Assembly (NCBI RefSeq): GCF_002224485.1
Contig: NZ_CP022463.1
Span: forward strand, 1 to 64,000
Length of the DNA: 64,000 nucleotides
Origin: Sinomonas sp. R1AF57
GTDB lineage: Bacteria; Actinomycetota; Actinomycetes; Actinomycetales; Micrococcaceae
Reading direction: 5' to 3'
The notes under the pieces: model-generated
Databases searched by the model: none
Told to the model about the DNA's origin: nothing
Seen by the model: only the letters and a program-made list of their open reading frames with translations
Shown: piece after piece, positions 1 to 7,599 of the stretch
How positions within the stretch are numbered: the first letter of the stretch is position 1
Layout: each line of letters opens with the position of its first letter
Made by a program: the position numbers and the translations under genes

Positions 1-207
1 CCGGCACGGGCTGGTCAGCGGACGGTTCGACCCGACTTCGGTGGCGGCCCACGTCCCCTCGGCCCGGGCCTTGGCGAGGACCTTGTAGAACCAGGCCCGT
101 GAGACACCGTGCCTGCGGCAGAACTGCGCCACCGCTCCGCGCGGGGCGTCATCGGGCCACTGGGCCACACGCATACGGACCTTCAGATCAGGCTCATGGA
201 TGCTCAT
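1..207 (-). CDS. IS481-family transposase, N-terminal fragment (cut by window edge)
   Basis: An open frame of 69 codons starts with ATG at 207 and runs without stop off the left edge. It contains a helix-turn-helix of the type found at the N-terminus of IS481/IS3-like transposases: residues around AVAQFCRRHGVSRAWFYKVL, followed by an Arg/Ala-rich helix and the SNRPLTSP segment that normally precedes the integrase core. The DDE catalytic core is not in the window, so activity cannot be judged. It would cut and rejoin the element ends. The family call rests on the HTH and on the terminal repeat beside it. Confidence 0.6.
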   Translation of the reverse strand, partial: MSIHEPDLKVRMRVAQWPDDAPRGAVAQFCRRHGVSRAWFYKVLAKARAEGTWAATEVGSNRPLTSPCR

Positions 208-304
208 GCCGTGATCTGAGCGGTGAAGTGTCCACACACTCGTGAGACACACCGTCCACGATCTCCTGAGACAGAAGTGTCCATTCAGTCCCGAGACTTC
301 ACAC
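1..304 (-). mobile_element. IS481-type insertion sequence, right-hand part only
   Basis: The first 304 bases look like the transposase-proximal end of an insertion sequence that continues left of the window. A transposase ORF starts at 207 on the minus strand. The outer edge carries a terminal-inverted-repeat-like sequence TGTGAAGTCTCGGGACTGA, read on the minus strand from 303 to 285. Between them (208-284) are further GAGAC/GTCTC and GTGTCC copies, as is common for subterminal transposase-binding sites in this family. The other end and any target duplication lie outside the window, so the boundary at about 304 is inferred. Confidence 0.6.
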
Positions 305-587
305 CCGCCGGAGGGCGTTTCGGGTACGCAAGGTCCCCTCGCCAGGCGTCTCGGGTACGCCAGATCCCCGTCCGCCCGGGCACCCGGTGGCGAGACGTCT
401 TGTCGCAGGGAAGGCGCCTTGAGGTCATCTCCACGGCGACAAGGCGTCTCACACCCCGCCCCAAGGCGTCTCAGCTGCCAGAAGCCGTCCCCTCGAGCGT
501 GCCCGGCTCGCCGGCCCAGCCGACGCGCCGCGCATCGGCGACCGGTCGTCGTGCGCTCGCCCCGGGGCACGGCAGAGGCCGCCGGCG
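305..587. repeat. Gene-free repeat cluster between IS end and idi
   Basis: No convincing gene is present. The stretch holds two copies of GCGTYTCGGGTACGC, at 315-329 and 346-360, exactly 31 bp apart. It also holds a near-perfect inverted repeat, GAGACGTCTTGTCGC at 392-406 against GCGACAAGGCGTCTC at 436-450 (one mismatch), enclosing the palindrome AAGGCGCCTT at 410-419, and two copies of AAGGCGTCTCA at 441 and 463. The 31-bp spaced pair belongs to the same family as the array at 41028-41304. It may also serve as terminator for idi, which ends at 588. Confidence 0.7.
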
Positions 588-1142
588 CTAGCGGCCCTGA
601 GCGGCGAGAGCGTCGAGCTGCAGGACCAGCCAGGGGCTGAAGGCGTAGGGGGCGGCGGCGACGGCGGCGCGGAAGTCGTCCGGGTCGGTCCAGGCCCACT
701 CGGCGACCTCGTCGTCGGCGGGCGCCGGGTCCGAGGCGGCGACGGCCCGGTAGACGGGGCACACCTCGTGCTCGACGATCCCGGATGCGTCCACGGCCCG
801 GTACCGGAAGTCGGGCAGCACCGGCTCGATGGACTCGACGTCCAGCCCGAGCTCCCGCTGCGCGCGCCGCCGGATGGCCTCCTCGAAGGCCTCACCCGGC
901 GCGGGGTGGCCGCAGAAGGCGTTGCTCCAGACCCCGGGCCACGTCTTCTTGCCGAGCGCCCGCCGGGTCACGAGCACCCGCCCGTCCGGGCTGTACACGT
1001 GGCACGAGAAGGCGAGGTGCAGCGGCGTGTCCGTGGTGTGGACGGTCGCCTTGGGCGCGGTGCCGAGGGGCGTCCCGTCCTCGTCCACGAGCTGCACGAG
1101 CTCGTGGGTGCTGCTTCCCTCAAAGGTCTCCGCGCTGGCCAT
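588..1142 (-). CDS. idi: Isopentenyl-diphosphate delta-isomerase, type I
   Basis: Converts isopentenyl diphosphate to dimethylallyl diphosphate, the starter unit for isoprenoids (carotenoids, menaquinone, undecaprenol), in the cytosol. The 184 residues match the usual bacterial length of about 180. The Nudix-like core is visible: LAFSCHVYSPDGRVLVTRRA, then WPGVWSNAFCGHPAPGE, which carries the active-site Cys and metal-binding His (equivalent to the TNTCCSHP motif), and then the E-x-REL Nudix-like helix (AIRRRAQRELGLD). The catalytic Glu region EHEVCPVY follows. It is a single gene on the minus strand, transcribed away from the permease beside it. A GACAAT hexamer lies 6 nt before the ATG, compatible with a leaderless transcript. 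Confidence 0.93.
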   Translation of the reverse strand: MASAETFEGSSTHELVQLVDEDGTPLGTAPKATVHTTDTPLHLAFSCHVYSPDGRVLVTRRALGKKTWPGVWSNAFCGHPAPGEAFEEAIRRRAQRELGLDVESIEPVLPDFRYRAVDASGIVEHEVCPVYRAVAASDPAPADDEVAEWAWTDPDDFRAAVAAAPYAFSPWLVLQLDALAAQGR

Positions 1143-1161
1143 CTGCCCATTGTCCCAGCTC

Positions 1162-1212
1162 GCGCACGACGCCGCGTGCCCGCCCGGGGTGCGCCGCGCG
1201 CCGTCGTGCGCG
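1162..1212 (-). terminator. Inverted repeat downstream of the permease gene
   Basis: GCGCACGACGCCGCG at 1162-1176 pairs with CGCGCCGTCGTGCGC around 1197-1211, with one mismatch, 21-71 bases past the stop of the minus-strand permease gene and in front of idi. No T-run follows. The arms are made of the GCACGACGGCG motif that recurs across the window. Terminator function is inferred. Confidence 0.5.
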
Positions 1213-1232
1213 GCTGCTCCGGGAGGAGGCGG

Positions 1233-2534
1233 TCAGCCGGCGCGGCGGGCGGGCTCGACGGCGTCGTCGGTTGCGGTCCCGCGCCACCGCGCGAGCGCGG
1301 TCATGCCGTGGAACACGACGAGCGCCGCCGCGGAGCCGAGCGCAATCCCGGCGAACGCGAGCTCGCCGACCTTCCACGTGTAGTCCGCGATGCCGACGAT
1401 GAGGGCCACCGCGGCCGTGGTGAGGTTGACCGGGTTGGAGAAGTTGACCCGGTTCTGCACCCAGATCTTCACGCCGAGCACGCCGATCATCCCGTACAGC
1501 ATCGTCGCCGCGCCGCCGAGCACGCCGGCCGGCACGGTCGCGATGAGCTCGCCGAACTTGGGGGAGAAGCTCAGCAGGAGCGCCGTGACGCCCGCGACCC
1601 AGTACGCCGCGGTCGAGTACACCTTGGTTGCGGCCATGACGCCGATGTTCTCGGCGTATGTCGTGGTGCCGGAGCCCCCGCCGAGGCCTGCGAGGACGGT
1701 CGCGGCGCCGTCGGCCATGAGCGCCCGCCCGGCCATGTCGTCGAGGTCCTGCCCCGTCATCGCGGCCACGCTCTTGACGTGCCCCACGTTCTCGGCGACC
1801 AGCACGAGCACCACCGGCACGAACAGCCCGAGCACGCCGAGGTGGAACTGCGGCGTCTGGAACGTGGGCAGGCCGACCCAGGCGGCGGCGTCGATCTTCG
1901 AGAAGTCCACCTCGCCCCGCCACACCGCCACGAGGTACCCCACGACGACGCCCACGAGGATGCTCAGCCGCCCGAGGATGCCGCGGAACAGCACGGAGAC
2001 GAGGATGATCGCGAGCAGCGTGATGAGCGCGGTGGCGGGTGCGGCGTCGAAGTTCTGCTTCGCCGCAGGCGCGAGGTTGAGGCCGATGAGCGCCACGATC
2101 GTCCCGGTCACCACCGGCGGCATGACGACGTTGATCCAGTGCGCCCCGAACGCCTGCACCACGCCGCCCACGGCCGCGAGCACGACGCCGGCCACCACCA
2201 CGCCGCCCAGCGCCCCCGCGACGCCGAACTGCTGCTGCGAGGCGAGGATCGGGGCAATGAACGCGAACGAGGAGCCCAGGTAGCTCGGCACCCGACCACG
2301 GGTGATCACGAGGAAGAGCATCGTGCCGATGCCCGAGAAGAAGAGCGTCGTGGCGGGCGGCATGTGGGTGAGGATCGGCACGAGGAAGGTCGCGCCGAAC
2401 ATCGCCACGACGTGCTGGAGCCCAACCCCCACGGTGATCGGCCACCCAAGCCTCTCCTGCGGAGCGACGACCTCCCCCGGGCGGACGGAGCGCCCGTCTC
2501 CGTGCAGAGTCCAACGGGTTCCGAGCAGGCTCAT
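1233..2534 (-). CDS. NCS2-family uracil/xanthine permease
   Basis: An integral membrane proton symporter importing a nucleobase, most likely uracil (UraA-like) or xanthine. The 433 residues carry about 12-14 hydrophobic segments. Family marks are visible: GVGLQHVVAMFGATFLVPIL in TM1, the region VPSYLGSSFAFIAPI in TM3, AENVGHVKS (the conserved NCS2 E-N-x-G-x substrate motif) and the GLGGGSGTTTYAENIGV loop. A TAGGAT box (minus strand, 2578-2573) lies about 40 bases upstream, with GGAAGG as ribosome-binding site. It is divergent from the RutE-like reductase gene. RutE and a uracil permease (RutG) belong to the same pyrimidine-degradation pathway in other bacteria, which suggests but does not prove pyrimidine specificity. 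Confidence 0.88.
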   Translation of the reverse strand: MSLLGTRWTLHGDGRSVRPGEVVAPQERLGWPITVGVGLQHVVAMFGATFLVPILTHMPPATTLFFSGIGTMLFLVITRGRVPSYLGSSFAFIAPILASQQQFGVAGALGGVVVAGVVLAAVGGVVQAFGAHWINVVMPPVVTGTIVALIGLNLAPAAKQNFDAAPATALITLLAIILVSVLFRGILGRLSILVGVVVGYLVAVWRGEVDFSKIDAAAWVGLPTFQTPQFHLGVLGLFVPVVLVLVAENVGHVKSVAAMTGQDLDDMAGRALMADGAATVLAGLGGGSGTTTYAENIGVMAATKVYSTAAYWVAGVTALLLSFSPKFGELIATVPAGVLGGAATMLYGMIGVLGVKIWVQNRVNFSNPVNLTTAAVALIVGIADYTWKVGELAFAGIALGSAAALVVFHGMTALARWRGTATDDAVEPARRAG

Positions 2535-2700
2535 CGGGCGCCTTCCAAGCGGGGGGAGTGGGGTATCGGGGACATCCTACTCGCCGGCGTGTGGGGCCTG
2601 CCCGCGTGGCCAACGTCACCCCCCGTCACGGGATGCCGCGCGCACGACGGCGGGTTGTCACCATGGGAGGGCGGCCGTCCGTGCCGCCGAGAGGAGACCC

Positions 2701-3306
2701 ATGAGCATCGCGCACGAAGAATCCATCCTCGGCACCGAGGCCGTCGACGCCCTGTTCGCGCAGGCGCGCACGGCGAACGCCTTCACGGGCGAGGTCACCG
2801 ACGCCCAGGCGGAGGCGATCTACGAGCTCGCGAAGTTCGGCCCGACTGCCTTCAACTCGCAGCCCCTGCGTGTCACGTACGTCCGCAAGGGCGACGCGCG
2901 CGACCGGCTCGTCCAGCACCTCGCTCCTGGCAACCAGGACAAGACGCGCCTGGCCCCGCTCGTGGCGATCCTGTCCTTCGACGCCGACTGGCACGAGCAG
3001 TGGGAGACGTTCCTCCCCGCCGCCACGCGCGGCAAGGCGCGCTACGACGCCGATGCCGAGCTCCGCGCCCAGACCGGCCGCGACAACGCCCACCTGCAGG
3101 CCGGCTACTTCATCCTCGCCGTCCGCGCCCTCGGCTTCGCCGCCGGGCCGATGACGGGTGCCGACTTCGCCGGGATCGACGCCGAGTTCTTCCCCGCAGG
3201 GGACCGGAAGGCGTTCCTGGTGGTCAACATCGGCAAGCCGGCCGACGACGCGTGGGGCCCCGCCAAGCCCAAGCTCGCCTACGAGGACGTCGCCGAGATC
3301 ATCTGA
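2701..3306 (+). CDS. Malonic semialdehyde reductase (RutE-like nitroreductase)
   Basis: A 201-residue flavin (FMN) oxidoreductase of the nitroreductase superfamily. It most resembles RutE/HadB, which reduces malonic semialdehyde to 3-hydroxypropionate. Typical segments are AKFGPTAFNSQPLRVTYVRK near residue 42 (FMN binding), the W-HEQWETFLP stretch, and the C-terminal GADFAGIDAEFFPAGDRKAFLVVNIG. The start at 2701 is supported by GAGAGGAG 5-9 bases upstream; the longer upstream frame lacks a better site. It lies divergent from the NCS2 permease, a pairing that recalls pyrimidine catabolism, but the rest of the rut pathway is not nearby. It could instead be a general quinone or nitro reductase. 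Confidence 0.8.
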   Translation: MSIAHEESILGTEAVDALFAQARTANAFTGEVTDAQAEAIYELAKFGPTAFNSQPLRVTYVRKGDARDRLVQHLAPGNQDKTRLAPLVAILSFDADWHEQWETFLPAATRGKARYDADAELRAQTGRDNAHLQAGYFILAVRALGFAAGPMTGADFAGIDAEFFPAGDRKAFLVVNIGKPADDAWGPAKPKLAYEDVAEII

Positions 3307-3336
3307 TCCCGGCGGCCGGATCCGGCTCCTCGAGCG

Positions 3337-3382
3337 GAAGGACGTGGCTCCCCGCCCTCATGGGTGGGGAGCCGCGTCCTTC
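3337..3382. terminator. Strong bidirectional terminator between convergent genes
   Basis: GAAGGACG at 3337-3344 pairs with CGTCCTTC at 3375-3382, and the inner GGCTCCCC/GGGGAGCC (3346-3353 and 3366-3373) plus CCC/GGG continue the stem. It lies 30 bases after the reductase stop and before the stop of the convergent MFS gene, so it can serve both strands. Confidence 0.8.
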
Positions 3383-3383
3383 T

Positions 3384-3427
3384 CGTTGCGGGGTCCCGTC
3401 CGTGCCGTTGCGGGGTCCCGTCCGTGC
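3384..3427. repeat. 22-bp perfect tandem duplication
   Basis: A 22-base unit beginning CGTTGCGGGGTCCCG is repeated exactly twice, at 3384-3405 and 3406-3427, immediately after the terminator and just before the 3' end of the MFS gene. No protein is encoded. It looks like a slippage duplication. Confidence 0.85.
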
Positions 3428-3443
3428 GGTCGAGGGTCACGCC

Positions 3444-4871
3444 TCACCGGCGGCGGGCCGCGTCCTTCAGGTGCGAGCCGTTCGGCAGGGCAGCCGCCGT
3501 CGGGTGGGAGCCGGTTGCCGGGGCCGGAGCGCATCGCGTCGGGCGGCCGGTGGGACCGAGGATCGGCGAGGGGCCCGCGGGGGTTCCGGGGCCGCCGTCG
3601 TGCGCGGGAGCCGGGCTGGTCGCCGCGCGCCGCGCGGCCCACGCCCCGGCGACCTGCGCGCGGAAGCTCCCTTCGCCCCACCGCGCCAGGAGCACGACGC
3701 CGATCGCGCCTGCCACGAGTGCCGCGACGCCCCCTGCGAGGACCGCCCACCGGGTCCCGGCGGTGTTCGCGAGCCACCCGATGAGCGGACCGCCGATCGG
3801 CGTTCCGCCCTGGATGACGGCCATGTACAGCGCGAGGACCCGGCCGCGGTACTGCGGGTCCACGCTCAGCTGGACGATGGTGTTCGCCGAGTTCAGGAAC
3901 GTGAGCGCAGTGACGCCCACGGCAACGAGAAGGACCGCGTACGCGAGGTAGCTGGGCATGGCCGCCGCGACGCTCGAGGCGATGCCGAGCCCCACGGCCG
4001 AGGCCACGAGGAGGCTCATCCGCGGCTTCTTCCTGCGCGCCGCGAGCAGCGCCCCGCTGAGCGTGCCGATCGCCTGGACCGAGCCGAGGAGGCCGTACGC
4101 GTCGGCGCCGGTGTGGAAGACGTCCGCGGCCATGAGCGCGTTGGTCACCTGGAAGTTCAGCGTGAACGTGCCGACGATCGCGGCCATGACCATGATCAGC
4201 ATGATCCGCGGCTGGGTCCGCACGTACGCGATGCCCTCGCGGATCTGGTGCTTGCCGCGCGGCAGGGGTGCGGTCCGGTGCAGCAGGTCGACCCGCAGCC
4301 GGGTGAGGGAGGACAGGACCGCGGCGAAGGTCGCGGCGTTGAGCATGAACACCCAGCCCGTGCCGATGACGCCGATCAGCAGGCCCGCCACGCCCGGGCC
4401 CGCGAGCCGCGCGAGGTTGAACGACGCGCTGTTGAGCGCGACGGCGTTGGGCAGATCGGGACGCTCGACGAGCTCGGAAACGAAGGCCTGCCGCGGCGGG
4501 GCGTCCAGGGCGCTCGCGACGCCGAGGGCGAGCGCGATCGCATAGATGTGCCACAGCTGCGCGACGCCCGTGAGCACGAGCACGCCCTGCAGGAGCGCGA
4601 GGAGACCCATGGCGGACTGCGTGGCGATGAGGAGCTTGCGCTTGTCGAGGCGGTCGCCGAGCACGCCCGCGTAGGGCCCGAGGATGAGGATCGGCAGGAA
4701 CTGCAGGCCGGTCGTGATGCCGACCGCGGCGCCGTCGTGGTCTGTGAGCGCGGTGAGGACGAGCCAGTCCTGGGCGACGCGCTGCATCCACGTGCCCACG
4801 TTGGAGACCAGCGCGCCCGCGGCCCAGAGTCGGTAGTTGGGGTGGCGGAGTGCGCGGAACATGCTGCTCAT
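3444..4871 (-). CDS. MFS transporter (MFS_3 / EntS-like exporter)
   Basis: A 475-residue major facilitator with about 12 hydrophobic segments. The N-terminal half shows NYRLWAAGALVSNVGTWMQRVAQDWLV and the loop-2 signature GVLGDRLDKRKLL, both usual for exporters of the enterobactin/multidrug branch. The Met of MSSMFRAL at 4871 is chosen as start because its ATG overlaps the stop of the upstream marR gene (ATGA), indicating translational coupling. The last 60 residues form a Pro/Gly/Ala-rich tail that looks like read-through into repeat-like DNA. The substrate is unknown. Its MarR partner suggests induction by a phenolic or antibiotic ligand. Confidence 0.85.
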   Translation of the reverse strand: MSSMFRALRHPNYRLWAAGALVSNVGTWMQRVAQDWLVLTALTDHDGAAVGITTGLQFLPILILGPYAGVLGDRLDKRKLLIATQSAMGLLALLQGVLVLTGVAQLWHIYAIALALGVASALDAPPRQAFVSELVERPDLPNAVALNSASFNLARLAGPGVAGLLIGVIGTGWVFMLNAATFAAVLSSLTRLRVDLLHRTAPLPRGKHQIREGIAYVRTQPRIMLIMVMAAIVGTFTLNFQVTNALMAADVFHTGADAYGLLGSVQAIGTLSGALLAARRKKPRMSLLVASAVGLGIASSVAAAMPSYLAYAVLLVAVGVTALTFLNSANTIVQLSVDPQYRGRVLALYMAVIQGGTPIGGPLIGWLANTAGTRWAVLAGGVAALVAGAIGVVLLARWGEGSFRAQVAGAWAARRAATSPAPAHDGGPGTPAGPSPILGPTGRPTRCAPAPATGSHPTAAALPNGSHLKDAARRR

Positions 4872-5362
4872 CGGGCGGTCATCTCCAGCAGCAGCTCGGC
4901 GGCGCGGTGCAGCGCGGCGCGGTCCGCGTCCGGCAGGCCTTCGAGGCGCCCCGCAAGCCATGCGGCGCGCAGGCGGCGGGACTCCTCGAGAACCTGCCGC
5001 CCGTCAGGGGTCAGCGAGACGACGACCTGGCGGCCGTCCGTCGGGTGCTCGGCGCGGGCCACGAAGCCCCGCTCGCACAGGTGGTTCACGGTCCGGGTCA
5101 TGCTGGGCGCCTGGACGTGCTCGATGTCGGCGAGCTGGCGCATGGTGAGCGGTCCGCGCTTGTTCAGGAGCGCGAGGACGGTGTTCTGCCCGGGGCTCAC
5201 GACGTCGCCGCTCGCCTCCGTGCGCAGGATCCGGGAGGTGCGCATGAGCGCTGCGCGGAGTTCGGCGGCCAGTTCGAGGACGTCCGGGGTGGGAGCCATG
5301 TCCGGTGGGGGAGCTGTGGTCGGGAAAGTCATTGCGGTCGGCGAAGCGGTCGGCGGAGTCAT
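4868..5362 (-). CDS. MarR-family transcriptional regulator
   Basis: A winged-helix dimeric repressor of 164 residues. It contains the MarR fold: LLNKRGPLTMRQLADIEHVQ (helix-turn-helix), SMTRTVNHLCERGFVARAEHPTDGRQVVVSLTPDGRQVL (recognition helix and the wing with the D-x-R motif). It is the first gene of a two-gene operon with the MFS exporter and overlaps it by 4 bases. Two MarR-type operators lie directly upstream at 5369-5394, so autorepression with co-control of the pump is likely. The start is uncertain: ATG codons at 5362, 5332 and 5299 are possible and none has a clear ribosome-binding site. The one at 5362 may be leaderless. Confidence 0.87.
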   Translation of the reverse strand: MTPPTASPTAMTFPTTAPPPDMAPTPDVLELAAELRAALMRTSRILRTEASGDVVSPGQNTVLALLNKRGPLTMRQLADIEHVQAPSMTRTVNHLCERGFVARAEHPTDGRQVVVSLTPDGRQVLEESRRLRAAWLAGRLEGLPDADRAALHRAAELLLEMTAR

Positions 5363-5368
5363 TGATAC

Positions 5369-5394
5369 TTAGCCTAGCTCATTAGCTTCGCTAA
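5369..5394. promoter_or_regulatory. Tandem MarR operators in the marR promoter
   Basis: TTAGCttcGCTAA at 5382-5394 is a perfect 5-bp-arm dyad. A second copy, TTAGCctaGCTCA at 5369-5381 (one base off), abuts it with the same 13-bp spacing. This is the classical shape of MarR sites. They overlap the region where a -35/-10 pair for the minus-strand marR gene would lie (for instance TAAGTA near 5372-5367), so bound protein would block RNA polymerase. Confidence 0.72.
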
Positions 5395-5420
5395 GGATAT
5401 GACCGCCCTCACCCCCGAAC

Positions 5421-5479
5421 GTCTGAGGGTCACCTCCTGGGGGTCACGCGATGTGACCCTCAGGAGGTGACCCTCAGAC
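5421..5479. repeat. 59-base near-perfect palindrome of the GGTCACC family
   Basis: The 19-base arms GTCTGAGGGTCACCTCCTG (5421-5439) and its exact reverse complement (5461-5479) enclose a second inverted pair, GGGTCAC/GTGACCC (5441-5447 and 5453-5459). The result is a stem of about 26 bp with a 5-base loop. It lies 30 bases past the pgm stop and on the far side of the marR promoter, so it may insulate the two units. Related copies occur at 30678, 51501 and 54243. Confidence 0.85.
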
Positions 5480-5508
5480 GGAGAGGTGACGGCCGGAGCC
5501 GCGGGGCG

Positions 5509-7164
5509 CTAGGCGATGACCGAGTCCACGAGGGCCTTCGCCTCGGCCTGGACCTGCGCCAGGTGCTCGTCGCCCTTGAACGACTCGGCGTAGATCTTGT
5601 AGACGTCCTCCGTTCCCGAGGGCCGCGCGGCGAACCAGGCGTTCTCGGTGGTGACCTTGAGGCCGCCGATCTTGGCCCCGTTGCCCGGTGCCTCGGTGAG
5701 CTTGGCGGTGATCGGCTCGCCGGCGAGCTCGGTCGCCGTGACGTCGGAGGCGGAGAGCTTGCCGAGCTTGGCCTTCTGCTCCCGGGTCGCCGCGGCATCG
5801 ATCCGGGCGTACGACGGCGAGCCGTACTTCGCGGTCAGCTCGCCGTAGAGCTCGCTCGGCGACTTGCCCGTGACGGCCTTGATCTCCGAGGCGAGGAGGC
5901 ACAGGAGGATGCCGTCCTTGTCGGTGGTCCACACCCCGCCGTCGAGCTTGACGAAGCTCGCCCCGGCGGACTCCTCGCCGCCGAACGCGCCCTGGCCGCT
6001 GAGCAGGCCCGGCACGAACCACTTGAATCCCACCGGCACCTCGACCAGCGGCTTGCCGAGCCCCTCGGCCACGCGGTCGATCATCGACGAGCTCACCAGC
6101 GTCTTCCCCACGACGGTGTCCGGGCGCCAACCCGTGCGGTTGCGGTAGAGGTAGTCGATCGCGACGGAGAGGTAGTGGTTCGGGTTCATAAGGCCCGCGT
6201 CCGGGGTGACGATGCCGTGGCGGTCCGCGTCGGCGTCGTTGCCGGTCGCGATGTCGTATCGCGCGTCGCCGGAGGCGACCTTCTGGATGAGGGAGGCCAT
6301 CGCGGAGGGGGAGGAGCAGTCCATGCGGATCTTCTCGTCCCAGTCCAGGGTCATGAACGCCCACTGCGGGTCGACGGTCGGGTTGACCACGGTCAGGTCC
6401 AGATGGTGGCGCTCGCCGATCTCGCCCCAGTAGTCCACGGAGGCCCCGCCCATCGGGTCGGCGCCGATGCGGACGCCGGCGTCGCGGATCGCGGCGATGT
6501 TGAGCACCTGCGGGAGGTCGTCCACGTAGGAGGAGAGGAAGTCGAACTGGCCGGTCGAGTCCGCCGAGAGTGCGTCGGCGAGCGGGACGCGCTTGACGCC
6601 CGAGAGGTTCGCTCCGAGGAGCTCGTTGGCCCGGTTCGCGATCCAGCCTGTCGCGTCCGTGTCCGCGGGGCCGCCGTGCGGCGGGTTGTACTTGAACCCA
6701 CCGTCGGCCGGCGGGTTGTGGCTCGGGGTCACGACGATGCCGTCGGCGCGGCCCGGGTCGTTCTCGGCGCGCCCGGCGTTGTACTTGAGGATCGCGTGGC
6801 TGGCCGACGGCGTCGGCGTGTACCCGTGGCGCGCGTCGACGAGGACCTGGACGTTGTTGGCCGCGAGGACCTCGAGCGCGGTGTTCGTGGCGGGCTCCGA
6901 GAGAGCGTGGGTGTCCTTCGCGAGGAACAGCGGGCCCTGGATGCCCTGCCCGGCGCGGTACTCCACGATCGCCTGGGTGATGGCCGCGATGTGCTTCTCG
7001 TTGAACGAGGCCTTGAGGCTCGAGCCGCGGTGCCCGGACGTTCCGAACGCCACGCGCTGGCCCGGGTCGCTCAGGTCGGGGGAGACGTCGTAGTACGCGT
7101 CGAGGAGCGCGGTGATGTCCACGAGGTCACTGGGAAGGGCAACGGTGCCTGCTCGGTTCGCCAT
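5509..7164 (-). CDS. pgm: Phosphoglucomutase (alpha-D-glucose-1,6-bisphosphate dependent)
   Basis: Interconverts glucose-1-phosphate and glucose-6-phosphate, linking glycolysis with glycogen, trehalose and cell-wall sugar synthesis. The 551 residues have the four-domain layout. The SGHRGSSL phosphate-binding opening comes first, then the catalytic phosphoserine motif [19 protein letters not shown], the magnesium loop [14 protein letters not shown], the sugar-binding loop [10 protein letters not shown] and the C-terminal phosphate loop [16 protein letters not shown] chose the ATG at 7164 (MANRAG); another in-frame ATG lies two codons upstream at 7170. It is monocistronic on the minus strand, with the 5421-5479 palindrome beyond its stop. 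Confidence 0.95.
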   Translation of the reverse strand: MANRAGTVALPSDLVDITALLDAYYDVSPDLSDPGQRVAFGTSGHRGSSLKASFNEKHIAAITQAIVEYRAGQGIQGPLFLAKDTHALSEPATNTALEVLAANNVQVLVDARHGYTPTPSASHAILKYNAGRAENDPGRADGIVVTPSHNPPADGGFKYNPPHGGPADTDATGWIANRANELLGANLSGVKRVPLADALSADSTGQFDFLSSYVDDLPQVLNIAAIRDAGVRIGADPMGGASVDYWGEIGERHHLDLTVVNPTVDPQWAFMTLDWDEKIRMDCSSPSAMASLIQKVASGDARYDIATGNDADADRHGIVTPDAGLMNPNHYLSVAIDYLYRNRTGWRPDTVVGKTLVSSSMIDRVAEGLGKPLVEVPVGFKWFVPGLLSGQGAFGGEESAGASFVKLDGGVWTTDKDGILLCLLASEIKAVTGKSPSELYGELTAKYGSPSYARIDAAATREQKAKLGKLSASDVTATELAGEPITAKLTEAPGNGAKIGGLKVTTENAWFAARPSGTEDVYKIYAESFKGDEHLAQVQAEAKALVDSVIA

Positions 7165-7228
7165 GTGCATAGCTTGTCAGAGAAGGCCAACGTGAGGTGA
7201 CAGTTCGGTGAAGATTTCGGCGCCGGCG

Positions 7229-7540
7229 CTAGGAGCCCTCGGCGAGGACCCGCTCGGCGAGCTCGCGCAGCGCTCCGGACAGGTAGGAATCGGGCACCTC
7301 GACGCGCTCCCTCCCGAAGCGGAAGGTCCACTGGAAGGCGTCCCGGACGCGCGACGGCGGTCCCGCGACGTCGTCAGCCCCCTCGCCCAGGGTGAGCTGC
7401 TCACGCTCGCTGCGCGCCTGCCGGTACAGGGCGGCCCACTCGGCGTCCGAGGCTTCCCTGGCCCCGCGCATCGCGAACTCGACGGCGCCCCTCCGGGGAA
7501 CCCCGGCGACGCCGCCCGAGCGGGTGACCTCGATCTTCAT
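7229..7540 (-). CDS. Protealysin inhibitor of the emfourin family
   Basis: A 103-residue cytosolic protein that should bind and block the M4 peptidase encoded just upstream in the same operon. Visible traits of the family are the opening MKIEVTRSGGVAGVPRRGAVE, the middle run of acidic and basic helices, and the C-terminal core FQWTFRFGRERVEVPDSYLSGALRELAERVL. The start at 7540 (MKIEVTR) is preferred over 7561 because it matches the family opening. Emfourins are known to be encoded beside protealysin-like proteases and to be slow, tight-binding inhibitors of them; inhibition here is inferred from that. It is the last gene of the nuclease-peptidase-inhibitor operon. Confidence 0.8.
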   Translation of the reverse strand: MKIEVTRSGGVAGVPRRGAVEFAMRGAREASDAEWAALYRQARSEREQLTLGEGADDVAGPPSRVRDAFQWTFRFGRERVEVPDSYLSGALRELAERVLAEGS

Positions 7541-7599
7541 CGCACAGTCTTCATCGCGCACAGTGCCCTTCCGTGGCCGGCATGCCCGGCCACGTCCTC

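Noticed and set aside
768-5372. A 1534-residue plus-strand open frame opposite idi, permease, MFS and marR
   Set aside because: It is antisense to well-identified genes, is extremely Arg/Gly/Asp/His-rich and has no domain. High GC makes stop codons rare, so such frames are shadows.
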